The notes beneath the pieces are model-generated. The model saw only the letters and a list, made by a program, of their open reading frames with translations. It had not been told where the DNA came from and searched no databases. A DNA stretch of 64,000 nt from Oscillospiraceae bacterium (GTDB taxonomy: Bacteria; Bacillota; Clostridia; Oscillospirales; Oscillospiraceae), in NCBI GenBank assembly GCA_902801295.1, contig CADCHN010000007.1:1-64000 (forward strand), in the 5' to 3' direction. Below, one piece after another: positions 32,532 through 39,761 of this stretch; positions within the stretch are counted from its first letter, which is position 1, and each line of letters begins with the position of its first letter. Position numbers and translations under genes: made by a program.

Positions 32532-33915
32532 ATTCAATTCCGCTTTTCTTTTTCCATTTTCCGCGGCGGTACACGATCAGCGTGACCAGCATGCCGGTGA
32601 GCCAGGCGGCCAGCAGCGACACGAACACCATCCGCTCCTGCGCCAGCACGGAAGCGCCTGAGCGACGCAGCAGCGCGACCATCCCGTAGGCCACGGGCAG
32701 ACGCATGGCGATCGTCGTGCCGAAGCTGATCCACATCGGGGTCACGGTATCGCCCGCGCCGCGCATCACGCCCTGCAGCACCTGCGTCACGGACATGGCC
32801 ACATAGCCGACGGCCAGAATATACATCATGCCCATGGAGAGTTTGATGAGGTCCTGCTCCGGCGTAAACAGGCGCATCAGCGCAGGCCCCAAGAGCAGCA
32901 CCAGCGGTGTGAGCACCACGGCAGTTCCGACGGAGAGCATCAGGCCCTGGCGGGTGCCGTCCTTGAGGCGGTCAAAGCGGCGCGCGCCGATATTCTGCCC
33001 GGCGAAAGTGCTCATCGCCTGGCCGAAGCTGAAGTTCGGCAGCATGGCGTAGCCGTCCACGCGCATGACCATCACGTTGCAGGCCACGAACATCTCGTCG
33101 CCGAAGCTGTTGATGAGCCGCTGCACGACCATCATGGCCATCGAGAAGATCGCCTGGGTCAGACCGGAGGGCACGCCGAGCTGGACGATGCGCCCGATGT
33201 AGGCGCGCTCCGGGCGAAAGTCGCTGCGCTGCAGGCGAAAGACCTCCTTGAGCGACAGGAGCTTTGCGAGGCAGAGCACGGCGGAAATGCCCTGGGCGAT
33301 GATGGTCGCCAGCGCGACGCCAGCCACGCCCATGCTGTCCACCAGCGCGAGATCCAGCACAATGTTGATGGCCGAGGTAATCATCAGATACAGAAGTGCC
33401 GAGAAGGAGTCGCCCAGGCCGCGCAGGATGCCGGCGAAGATATTATAAAAGAAGAAGCCCGCGATGCCGTAGAAGAAAATGTCCAGATAGGCCTTGCACT
33501 GGGCGTACATGCTGTCCATCGTGCCGACGGCGCGCAGCAGCGGCCCCGTGAGCAGTGGGCCGAGGATCATGATAGCTGCGCTGGCGATGGCGGTGGCGGT
33601 GACGCAGTTGCCGATCGTGCGGCCGAGGCCGCGCGCGTCCTTCGCGCCAAAGCGCTGCGACACCAGGATGCCGGCGCCGGTGGAGATGCCGACGAACAGC
33701 GCCAGCAGCAGATTCAGCACAGGCGAAGCGTTGCCGACGGCGCCGAGCGCCTGATAGCCCCAGCGGCTGTTGCCGACGACGACGGCGTCGACCGTGTTAT
33801 AAAGCTGCTGGGCAAAGTTGCCGATCAGCAGCGGAAACGCAAACTCCGCGATGCGCCGCCAGGGCTCGCCCTGACTCATATCACGGGGAGAAAACAGTTC
33901 TCTGATCTTACTCAT
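32530..33915 (-). CDS. MATE family efflux transporter (first copy)
   Basis: A 461-residue multidrug and toxin extrusion transporter with 12 predicted membrane helices in two six-helix halves. Typical segments are EFAFPLLIGNFAQQLYNTVDAVVVG at the start, GAGILVSQRFGAKDA near 85, FFYNIFAGILRGLGDS and MSVTQVLQGVMRGAGDT at equivalent places in the two halves. It expels cationic drugs or metabolites using a Na+ or H+ gradient. It shares the fold but little close identity with the second MATE gene at 51927. Monocistronic. Confidence 0.93.
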   Translation of the reverse strand: MSKIRELFSPRDMSQGEPWRRIAEFAFPLLIGNFAQQLYNTVDAVVVGNSRWGYQALGAVGNASPVLNLLLALFVGISTGAGILVSQRFGAKDARGLGRTIGNCVTATAIASAAIMILGPLLTGPLLRAVGTMDSMYAQCKAYLDIFFYGIAGFFFYNIFAGILRGLGDSFSALLYLMITSAINIVLDLALVDSMGVAGVALATIIAQGISAVLCLAKLLSLKEVFRLQRSDFRPERAYIGRIVQLGVPSGLTQAIFSMAMMVVQRLINSFGDEMFVACNVMVMRVDGYAMLPNFSFGQAMSTFAGQNIGARRFDRLKDGTRQGLMLSVGTAVVLTPLVLLLGPALMRLFTPEQDLIKLSMGMMYILAVGYVAMSVTQVLQGVMRGAGDTVTPMWISFGTTIAMRLPVAYGMVALLRRSGASVLAQERMVFVSLLAAWLTGMLVTLIVYRRGKWKKKSGIE

Positions 33916-33931
33916 CGTTCACCAAGAAGTT

Positions 33932-33969
33932 CAAAACTCCCCTGCCGTTTTGTCAGCAGGGGAGTTTTG
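33932..33969 (-). terminator. Terminator of the rubredoxin gene
   Basis: CAAAACTCCCCTGC pairs with GCAGGGGAGTTTTG, between the rubredoxin stop and the MATE start. Confidence 0.85.
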
Positions 33970-33984
33970 CCCTGAATCCTTTTC

Positions 33985-34119
33985 TTATTCCTCGGGGCTG
34001 AAGCTGTCCTTGCCGGCGCCGCAGAGCTCGCAGGCAAAGTCCTCGGGGAGATCCTCCCACTTCACGCCGGTCTCTTCCTCATCGTAGACCCAGCCGCAGA
34101 TTTCGCAGATGTAACGCAT
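33985..34119 (-). CDS. Rubredoxin
   Basis: A 44-residue rubredoxin, below the size cut-off of usual gene calls. It reads MRYICEICGWVYDEEETG, followed by LPEDFACELCGAGKDSFSPEE, with the two CxxC pairs (CEIC at 5-8, CELC at 30-33) that hold a single iron. It is slightly shorter than the usual 52-54 residues, in the loop before the second pair. AGGAGG lies 8 nt before ATG 34119. It transfers electrons in anaerobes, often to reduce oxygen or peroxide. Confidence 0.95.
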   Translation of the reverse strand: MRYICEICGWVYDEEETGVKWEDLPEDFACELCGAGKDSFSPEE

Positions 34120-34143
34120 TTTTGTTTCCTCCTGATTGCAGAT

Positions 34144-34401
34144 TTATTTACCTAAGAACTTACTGAGAATTCCGAGATCGGGCTTGCCGTCGCCGTCGCT
34201 GTCCAGCAGCGCGCCGATCTTATCCAGGCTGATCTTCGCCTTGACGCCTTCGACGACCTTTTTCACGGCCTCGTCCGGCAGATCCACGCCGAGCAGACCT
34301 TCCACCGCTTTCACGGGGTCCTTGGCAAACTTTCTGGCCAGGTCTTTGTCGCTGGTGATCTTTTTGACCAGTTCGTCCACTTTTGCCTTCACGTCAAACA
34401 T
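34144..34401 (-). CDS. Small helical protein with an EF-hand-like DxDxDG loop
   Basis: An 85-residue protein of a conserved clostridial family without a known role. Three amphipathic helices (KAKVDELVKKITSDKDLARKF, DPVKAVEGLLGVDLPDEAVKKV) lead to a calcium-binding-like loop DSDGDGKPD (about 67-75) of the kind seen in EF-hands and dockerins. No signal peptide. GAGAGGGT precedes ATG 34401. It lies 24 bp upstream of the rubredoxin gene on the same strand, and they likely share the promoter at 34455-34483. Confidence 0.8.
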   Translation of the reverse strand: MFDVKAKVDELVKKITSDKDLARKFAKDPVKAVEGLLGVDLPDEAVKKVVEGVKAKISLDKIGALLDSDGDGKPDLGILSKFLGK

Positions 34402-34454
34402 GCAAACACCCTCTCTACCGTTGATGATGGCGGGCGAAGCCGCCCGCTGCTTTG

Positions 34455-34483
34455 ACTATACTTGATTGCGCCGATAATTGCAA
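34455..34483 (-). promoter_or_regulatory. Promoter of the small protein-rubredoxin operon
   Basis: On the minus strand TTGCAA and TATAGT, 17 bp apart, 54 bp before the start codon at 34401. Confidence 0.65.
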
Positions 34484-34515
34484 GCATTTGTTGAAAATAA
34501 TCCCCTTTGCGCCCC

Positions 34516-34544
34516 TTGACATTTCTCCCTTTGCCACCTACAAT
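34516..34544 (+). promoter_or_regulatory. Promoter of the ThrE operon
   Basis: TTGACA and TACAAT, 17 bp apart, 36 bp before the start codon at 34581. Confidence 0.8.
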
Positions 34545-34580
34545 ACGGCCATAGTACATCCCTTTTTATGGAGAATCGAC

Positions 34581-35354
34581 ATGAATCTGACGAGACAGGA
34601 ACAGAGCCGGCTGCTGGACTGCCTGCTGGAAATGGGCGATCTGCTGCTCGACTGCGGCGCGGAGATCGGCCGCGTGGAGGACACGCTCAGCCGTATGGGT
34701 CACGCCTACGGCGCCGAGCAGATGAACGTGTTTGTCATTCCCTCCCTGATCAGCGTCAGCATGAGCTTTCCCGACACGGAAGCCATCACCGAGACCCGGC
34801 GCATCCATTCCTTTGGCAACACGGACTTTTACCGTCTGGAAAAAATCAACGCCATGAGCCGCCAGTGCTCGGTATCCCCCATCCCGCTCGATGAGCTGCG
34901 GGCCAGGCTGGACAAGGTTGCCCACGGCCGCAAGCCCTTTTCGATGGTGCTCTGGGGCAGCATCCTTGCCGGCGGCGGCTTTGCCGTCTTTTTCGGCGGC
35001 GATCTGTGGGACGGTCTGGTCGCGGCGGTCTTTGCCGCGGCGATCTGCCTGCTGCAGAACCGTCTCGGTAAAACACAGCTTGGCGTTGTCGCCTCGAACC
35101 TGATGGTCTCTCTGGTCATCGGTCTCGGCGTCGGGCTGGTGGTGGAGCTGATCCCGGCGCTGCACATGGACAAGATCCTCATCGGCGATATCATGCTGCT
35201 GATCCCCGGCCTTGCCATGACCAACGCCATCCGCAACACCCTGCTCGGCAACACGATCTCCGGCGTGGTGCGTCTGGCGGAAAGCCTGATCTGGGCCGCG
35301 GCGCTGGCCGGCGGCTTTATGGTCGCACTGGTCATCGTCGGCCTGCTGCCCTGA
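34581..35354 (+). CDS. Threonine/serine exporter ThrE, N-terminal half protein
   Basis: A 257-residue protein of the ThrE family, large subunit (DUF1212). The cytosolic part has LLDCGAEIGRVEDTLSRMGHAYG and the conserved ITETRRIHSFGNTDFYRLEK segment. Five membrane helices follow from about residue 115 (FSMVLWGSILAGGGFAVFFG; LLIPGLAMTNAIRNTL). In Corynebacterium a single ThrE exports threonine and serine; in Firmicutes the protein is split as here. GGAGA lies 7 nt before ATG 34581. The partner gene follows after 14 bp. Confidence 0.9.
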   Translation: MNLTRQEQSRLLDCLLEMGDLLLDCGAEIGRVEDTLSRMGHAYGAEQMNVFVIPSLISVSMSFPDTEAITETRRIHSFGNTDFYRLEKINAMSRQCSVSPIPLDELRARLDKVAHGRKPFSMVLWGSILAGGGFAVFFGGDLWDGLVAAVFAAAICLLQNRLGKTQLGVVASNLMVSLVIGLGVGLVVELIPALHMDKILIGDIMLLIPGLAMTNAIRNTLLGNTISGVVRLAESLIWAAALAGGFMVALVIVGLLP

Positions 35355-35368
35355 GAGGAGGAACCGTC

Positions 35369-35797
35369 ATGAAAACTGCTTTGATTCAGCTTTTGACCGC
35401 CTTTATTTCCTCCTGGGGCTTTTCGATGCTCTTTGGCCTGCGCCGCCGGTTCCTGATTTACGCCGCGCTGGGCGGGGTGCTGTGCTGGGGCGTTTACCTC
35501 GGCATGGACGCCTGGACGCACATGGAGTTTCTCTCCTGCCTGATGGCTGCCGCCTCCACCGTGGTCTACGCGGAGCTGCTGGCGCGCCGGTTGAAAACCC
35601 CCGCTACGCTCTTTGTCGTGCCGGCCATTCTCCCGCTGGTGCCGGGCGGCTCGCTCTATTATACGATGGAGAACATCGTCCACGGTCAGCTGGAGGCCGC
35701 GCGCAGCTACGGTCAGCAGACCCTGATCGCCGCGCTGGCGATCGCCGCGGGCATCAGCTTCGTCGTTGCGCTGCGCGAGCTGAGAGCAAGAAGATAA
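35369..35797 (+). CDS. Threonine/serine exporter ThrE, C-terminal half protein
   Basis: A 142-residue membrane protein of the small ThrE subunit family (DUF3815). It has four hydrophobic helices, the RRRFLIYAALGGVLCWGVYL segment and the family motif FVVPAILPLVPGGSLYYTM (about 86-104). It should pair with the preceding protein to rebuild the complete exporter. AGAGGAGG precedes ATG 35369. A hairpin at 35807-35833 ends the operon. Confidence 0.9.
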   Translation: MKTALIQLLTAFISSWGFSMLFGLRRRFLIYAALGGVLCWGVYLGMDAWTHMEFLSCLMAAASTVVYAELLARRLKTPATLFVVPAILPLVPGGSLYYTMENIVHGQLEAARSYGQQTLIAALAIAAGISFVVALRELRARR

Positions 35798-35806
35798 ACA
35801 GGATTT

Positions 35807-35833
35807 GACCCGCCGCAGTCTCCGCGGCGGGTC
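35807..35833 (+). terminator. Hairpin at the end of the ThrE operon
   Basis: GACCCGCCGC pairs with GCGGCGGGTC. Weak T tail (TGTTG), so termination may be partial and gluQ could be read through. Confidence 0.6.
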
Positions 35834-35848
35834 TGTTGCAGGAATATG

Positions 35849-36772
35849 ATGAATCATCCGGTTATCGGGCGCTTTGCGCCAAGCCCTTCTGGCTATCTGC
35901 ATATGGGGAATCTCCTGTCCATGCTGCTGGCATGGCTGGATTGCCGCGCTCTCGGCGGGGAACTGCTTTTCCGCATGGAGGATCTGGACCCGGCGCGCTC
36001 CAAGCCGGAATACATCGCGGCGCTGGCCGGCGACCTCCGCTGGCTGGGGCTGGATTGGGACCGCGGCTGGCCCGACCCCGACTATGCCCAGTCCCGGCGC
36101 ACGGCGCTGTATGAGGAGGCCTTCCGGCAGTTGGAAGCCATGGATCTGGTCTACCCCTGCTGGTGCAGCCGGGCCGAGCGTCTGGCCGCTGCCTCCGCGC
36201 CGCACCCCGGCGAGGCGGAAGCCGACGGCGGCTGCCGCTGCGCCCATTTGAGCCGGGCAGAGCGGGAAGCGCTGCTGCGCAGCGGCCGCAAACCCGCCTG
36301 GAAGCTCCGCTGTCCCGACGAGACGATCCGCGTCACGGACGGGCACTACGGCCTGTACGCGCAGAACCTCGCCCGGGAGGCAGGCGACTGCATCATCCGC
36401 CGCGCGGACGGCGTGTTCGCCTATCAGCTCGCCGTCAGCGTGGACGACATGCAGATGGGCGTGACTCGCGTGGTGCGCGGGCGCGACCTGCTCTCCTCCG
36501 CGCCGCGCCAGCGCTGGCTGATCGAAACCCTCGGCGGAACGGCGCCGGACTACTGTCACGGGCCGCTGATTTCTTCCGGCGAGGGCAAGCTCTCCAAGCG
36601 TCTGGGCAGTCTCAGTACCCGGCAGCTGCGGCAGGAGACGAAGCCGGATGCGCTCGTCGGTCGTCTCGCCCATCTCTGCGGCTTGATTGAAACCGAAGAG
36701 CCGCTCACACCCCGCGAGCTCCTGTCCGTGTTTTCCTGGGACAAGGTCACGCGGGCGGATATTCCCCTGTAA
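35849..36772 (+). CDS. gluQ: Glutamyl-Q tRNA(Asp) synthetase
   Basis: A 307-residue GluQ-RS, a truncated glutamyl-tRNA synthetase that loads glutamate onto queuosine of tRNA(Asp). It keeps the catalytic domain with the HIGH-like motif GRFAPSPSGYLHMGNLLSML (about 7-26), a zinc-like Cys set (YPCWCSR, GGCRC), and the KMSKS-like GKLSKRLGS (about 249), but has no anticodon-binding domain, as expected. ATG 35849 is favoured over 35846 for spacing to AGGA. Not linked to dksA, unlike in Proteobacteria. Confidence 0.92.
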   Translation: MNHPVIGRFAPSPSGYLHMGNLLSMLLAWLDCRALGGELLFRMEDLDPARSKPEYIAALAGDLRWLGLDWDRGWPDPDYAQSRRTALYEEAFRQLEAMDLVYPCWCSRAERLAAASAPHPGEAEADGGCRCAHLSRAEREALLRSGRKPAWKLRCPDETIRVTDGHYGLYAQNLAREAGDCIIRRADGVFAYQLAVSVDDMQMGVTRVVRGRDLLSSAPRQRWLIETLGGTAPDYCHGPLISSGEGKLSKRLGSLSTRQLRQETKPDALVGRLAHLCGLIETEEPLTPRELLSVFSWDKVTRADIPL

Positions 36773-36780
36773 AATCAAAC

Positions 36781-36818
36781 AAAAAACCCCGGAAAACCAA
36801 GTTTTCCGGGGAATTTTT
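36781..36818. terminator. Convergent terminator between gluQ and the lyxose isomerase-type gene
   Basis: CCCCGGAAAAC and GTTTTCCGGGG with a CAA loop, and A/T-rich tails on both sides. Confidence 0.9.
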
Positions 36819-37501
36819 CATGCCTGCGGGTATTCGCCGCAGAGCAGCCGGTAGGGCGGCTCGTCCTCCTCGATCGTCGGGAAACGGCCCACCGGTGGGT
36901 TGAAGCGGTTGTCGGACTTGTCGTCGTTACACTGGCTCACCTCGCCCAGCAGCACCGGGCCGGTGCCGGGCTCGACGGTGAAATCGTGGTAGAGGCGCTG
37001 CTGGATGTGGATGCTCTCGCCGGGGTGCAGACATACCTGCGTGCCGGCAGGCACGGTGTAGGTTCGGCCGTCCGTGTGCACGGTTACGTCGCTCTCCCGG
37101 TCGATCTCCTCATCCGGCAGGGAGTTGTAGACGCGGATCAGCACGTTGCCGCCCGCGCGGTTGATAATGTCCTCGGTCTTATACCAGTGAAAATGCATCG
37201 GCGAATACTGGCTCTCCTTCAGGTACAGCAGCTTTTCGGCATAGACCTTGGGGTATTTGTCCGGCATGGCACGGTTGCCGTTGCGCAGGGTAATAAGCGA
37301 AAAGCCCACCCGGTCAAAGTCACCCAGGCCGTAGTCCGTGATGTCCCAGCCCAGCATACAGTCGCGCACTTCGTCGTATTCGTGGCCGATGTGCTGCCAG
37401 TCCTCCGGCGTAAAGGCGCAAAACGGCGGCAGGGAGACGCGGTAGTCCCGAATCATCTGCTCCATCTCGCGGAGCGCTGCGTTGATTTCGCTTCGTTTCA
37501 T
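36818..37501 (-). CDS. D-lyxose/D-mannose isomerase-type cupin
   Basis: A 227-residue cupin of the D-lyxose ketol-isomerase family (YdaE-like), which interconverts D-lyxose and D-xylulose or D-mannose and D-fructose. Metal-binding residues are in SPMHFHWYKTEDIINRAGG (His-x-His and Glu, about 108-118) and LHPGESIHIQQRLYHDF (about 165-180). The front part carries LPPFCAFTPEDW and the DYGLGDFDRVGFSLITLRNG motif. It is the last gene of the leftward ABC-importer operon and overlaps the kinase gene by 4 bp. Confidence 0.9.
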   Translation of the reverse strand: MKRSEINAALREMEQMIRDYRVSLPPFCAFTPEDWQHIGHEYDEVRDCMLGWDITDYGLGDFDRVGFSLITLRNGNRAMPDKYPKVYAEKLLYLKESQYSPMHFHWYKTEDIINRAGGNVLIRVYNSLPDEEIDRESDVTVHTDGRTYTVPAGTQVCLHPGESIHIQQRLYHDFTVEPGTGPVLLGEVSQCNDDKSDNRFNPPVGRFPTIEEDEPPYRLLCGEYPQA

Positions 37502-39141
37502 CGTTCGTCCTCCATCATGGCAAAGTAGATCGACCCGACCGCCTGGCCGAACTGCGCGACCGTAACGCCCGGGCGCTGCGCGAGTTGTCGCATCAGCGGC
37601 GAGCAGGCGAGGTTTTCGTCGGCGGCGACGAGGCGCAGCCCGGGCATGACGGCAGCACAGCCCTCCTGAATCAGCCGGAAGCAGCGCGCCCGCTTGACAA
37701 AACGGCCGTAGAGATAGCGCACCGGCGTCTCGGGGCGCAGGATGAAGTCCATCTCCCGGTTCACCTGCGCCAGATGTTGCCCGATTCGGCGGAAGATCTC
37801 CTCCGCCTCGCCTTTCCCCTCCTCGGCCAGCGCCATCAGGTGCTCGAGGCAGGGTTTGCGCAGGTCGCGGGGGCTGCTTTGGATCTGCAGCAGGCCGTTT
37901 GTTTCTTCGGCAAAGCCCGCCAGCATCGTGGGCTTGAGCTCCCAGGCCATGCGGTAGCAGGCCGCCTGTCCCAGATAGCGCCGCGCGCCGGGCAGGCCGG
38001 AATTTTCGTTGCAGACCGAGCGCAGATCCATCGGAGCGTAGCGCCGCTGCGGGAAGCTGCCCAGATCGACCAGAAAATCGTACATCTCCAGCGGCAGCTC
38101 CGGCACCCGTCCGTCCGGCAGCAGCCAGCCGCTGCCGAGGTCGGTGCCCAGGGTGTGCGCCAGCACGCCGCCCTCAAGGCTCGTCTCCCCGCCAAAGGCC
38201 AACTCCATCGCGGCGGAAAAGGCCGCCATGTTTCCGTCGTTCGTGATGCGCACGCGCCCGCCGGGGACGCAGCAGCCCAGCAGCCGCTCCTTCAGGCCGC
38301 CGAGCTTTTGAAACTCGCGCTCATAGTCCAGCGCGGGATTGTCCCGCAGGCCGCGGGTCTTGGGCGTCTCGCCGCCGAGGATGCGGTCGCGGATCACCAC
38401 GTCGGGAAAGCTGAGGCCGATGGCGTCGAAGCGCTGCCCGTCGGTGGCGGCCAGCGCCTCGTCCAGCAGCGTAAGCAGCGGCGCGACGATGCCCTCCGCC
38501 GTGGGACTATGCGAGGGATCCCAGTCATATTCCCGGGTGTAGAGCAGCACGCCGCCGCGGGAGACGGCGAGCTTGACGTCCGTACCGCCCACGTCCATGC
38601 CGCAGCAGTAGGCGCCGTCCGCCTTTTCGGCCGCCGCGCGCAGCCTTCCGTTCAGATCGACCGGCTTACGACTGCCTGTTTGCGGCGGCAGCGACGCGCA
38701 GCTTCCGAGATCCTCCACCGTAAAGGCGAAGGGCTGCCCGCCGAGCGCTGCGCTGATGCGGTTCGACACGCTCACGGCCTTGCCGTAGCCGCGCCGCACG
38801 CTCTGCCGGAGCTGGAACACGCGCTTCAGCTCGTCGACGAGTTCCGCGAGCGCGGCGTTCTCCCTGCGGTAAAATACGCGCAGCTCCCGTCCGCCGCGGG
38901 CGGACAGCAGGTTAAAGACGCAGGCGCTCAGCATTGACAGCGCGAAATCCCGTTCCCGCTCTCCCTGCCACGGCGGCAGAAACAGCGGAAAATCCTCCCG
39001 GCTGCCGTCGCAGCCGGTCAGGCGCAGCACAAGGCGCTCGGCCTCCGGCGCAGCTGCGCCGGAGGCCCTCAGGTCGCCCAGCCAGACCGGTTCTCCGGCC
39101 TCGGCGGACGCGATGTGAGTTTGATAAAATGATTCCATCAT
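37498..39141 (-). CDS. ROK-like sugar kinase with an N-terminal extension
   Basis: A 547-residue protein. Residues about 190-540 form an ASKHA kinase of ROK type, with the phosphate-1 motif CCGMDVGGTDVKLAVSRGG (about 200), FDAIGLSFPDVVIRD and the adenosine region TDLGSGWLLPDG. The first ~185 residues are a helical, unassigned extension with DGSREDFPLFLPPW and ELVDELKRVFQLRQ. Full ROK kinases are about 300 residues, so this is a long variant and the canonical zinc motif CxCGxxGCxE is not visible. It likely phosphorylates the sugar made by the isomerase or taken up by the importer. It overlaps its neighbours by 4 bp on each side, so translation is coupled. Confidence 0.8.
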   Translation of the reverse strand: MMESFYQTHIASAEAGEPVWLGDLRASGAAAPEAERLVLRLTGCDGSREDFPLFLPPWQGERERDFALSMLSACVFNLLSARGGRELRVFYRRENAALAELVDELKRVFQLRQSVRRGYGKAVSVSNRISAALGGQPFAFTVEDLGSCASLPPQTGSRKPVDLNGRLRAAAEKADGAYCCGMDVGGTDVKLAVSRGGVLLYTREYDWDPSHSPTAEGIVAPLLTLLDEALAATDGQRFDAIGLSFPDVVIRDRILGGETPKTRGLRDNPALDYEREFQKLGGLKERLLGCCVPGGRVRITNDGNMAAFSAAMELAFGGETSLEGGVLAHTLGTDLGSGWLLPDGRVPELPLEMYDFLVDLGSFPQRRYAPMDLRSVCNENSGLPGARRYLGQAACYRMAWELKPTMLAGFAEETNGLLQIQSSPRDLRKPCLEHLMALAEEGKGEAEEIFRRIGQHLAQVNREMDFILRPETPVRYLYGRFVKRARCFRLIQEGCAAVMPGLRLVAADENLACSPLMRQLAQRPGVTVAQFGQAVGSIYFAMMEDER

Positions 39142-39761
39142 GGTTCACAGCGGACGGGAATTCCCGCCTCGTTCAATTCGCGGCGCAGGCGCTTCATATC
39201 CCGGAAAAACACCGTGCCCGGCATGCCCGCGCAGCGCGCGCCGTCGATGTTCAGAGGGCTGTCGTCGATGAAAAAGCATTCCTCCGGCCGGAGAGCATAC
39301 GTCTCAAAGAGCCGTTCGTAGATCTCGCGCTGCGGCTTGAGGAGCTGCACGTCGGCCGAGACGACGAGGCCCTGAAAGCACTCGTGCGCCGGCAGGCGAT
39401 GGTAGTACTCGTGCAGGAAGCTCGTGGCGTTGGAGAGGACATAGAGCCCAAAGCCCAGATCCCGAATCTCCCGGATCAGCGCCTCCACGCCCTCAATGTG
39501 GACCAGCTCCCCCTTCCACCAGTCGCGCACGCAGCGTTCCGCCGCGCCGTGCAGGCGCTCGGGCAGCCGTCGGCAGATGCGCGCCAGGCCCTCGTCCTGA
39601 TCCATGGTTCCGTGATCCATCGCCACCCACTCCACACAGTCAAAGACCTCGCGGCGAAGACGCTTTGCGTCTTCGCCCGCGATGCCGAGTCGGGCAATGA
39701 TCTTGTCCGGATCCCACTCGATCAGGACGTTGCCCATATCAAAAACAATCTGTTTGATCAT
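39138..39761 (-). CDS. HAD family phosphatase
   Basis: A 207-residue HAD hydrolase of the YihX/epoxide-hydrolase-like group: motif I DMGNVLIEWDPDK (Asp 8 is the nucleophile), motif II LYVLSNAT (about 110), motif III Lys in LKPQREIYERL and motif IV CFFIDDSPLNIDGA (about 172). It would remove phosphate from a small sugar phosphate. It sits between the kinase and the permease gene, overlapping both by 4 bp. Confidence 0.92.
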   Translation of the reverse strand: MIKQIVFDMGNVLIEWDPDKIIARLGIAGEDAKRLRREVFDCVEWVAMDHGTMDQDEGLARICRRLPERLHGAAERCVRDWWKGELVHIEGVEALIREIRDLGFGLYVLSNATSFLHEYYHRLPAHECFQGLVVSADVQLLKPQREIYERLFETYALRPEECFFIDDSPLNIDGARCAGMPGTVFFRDMKRLRRELNEAGIPVRCEP

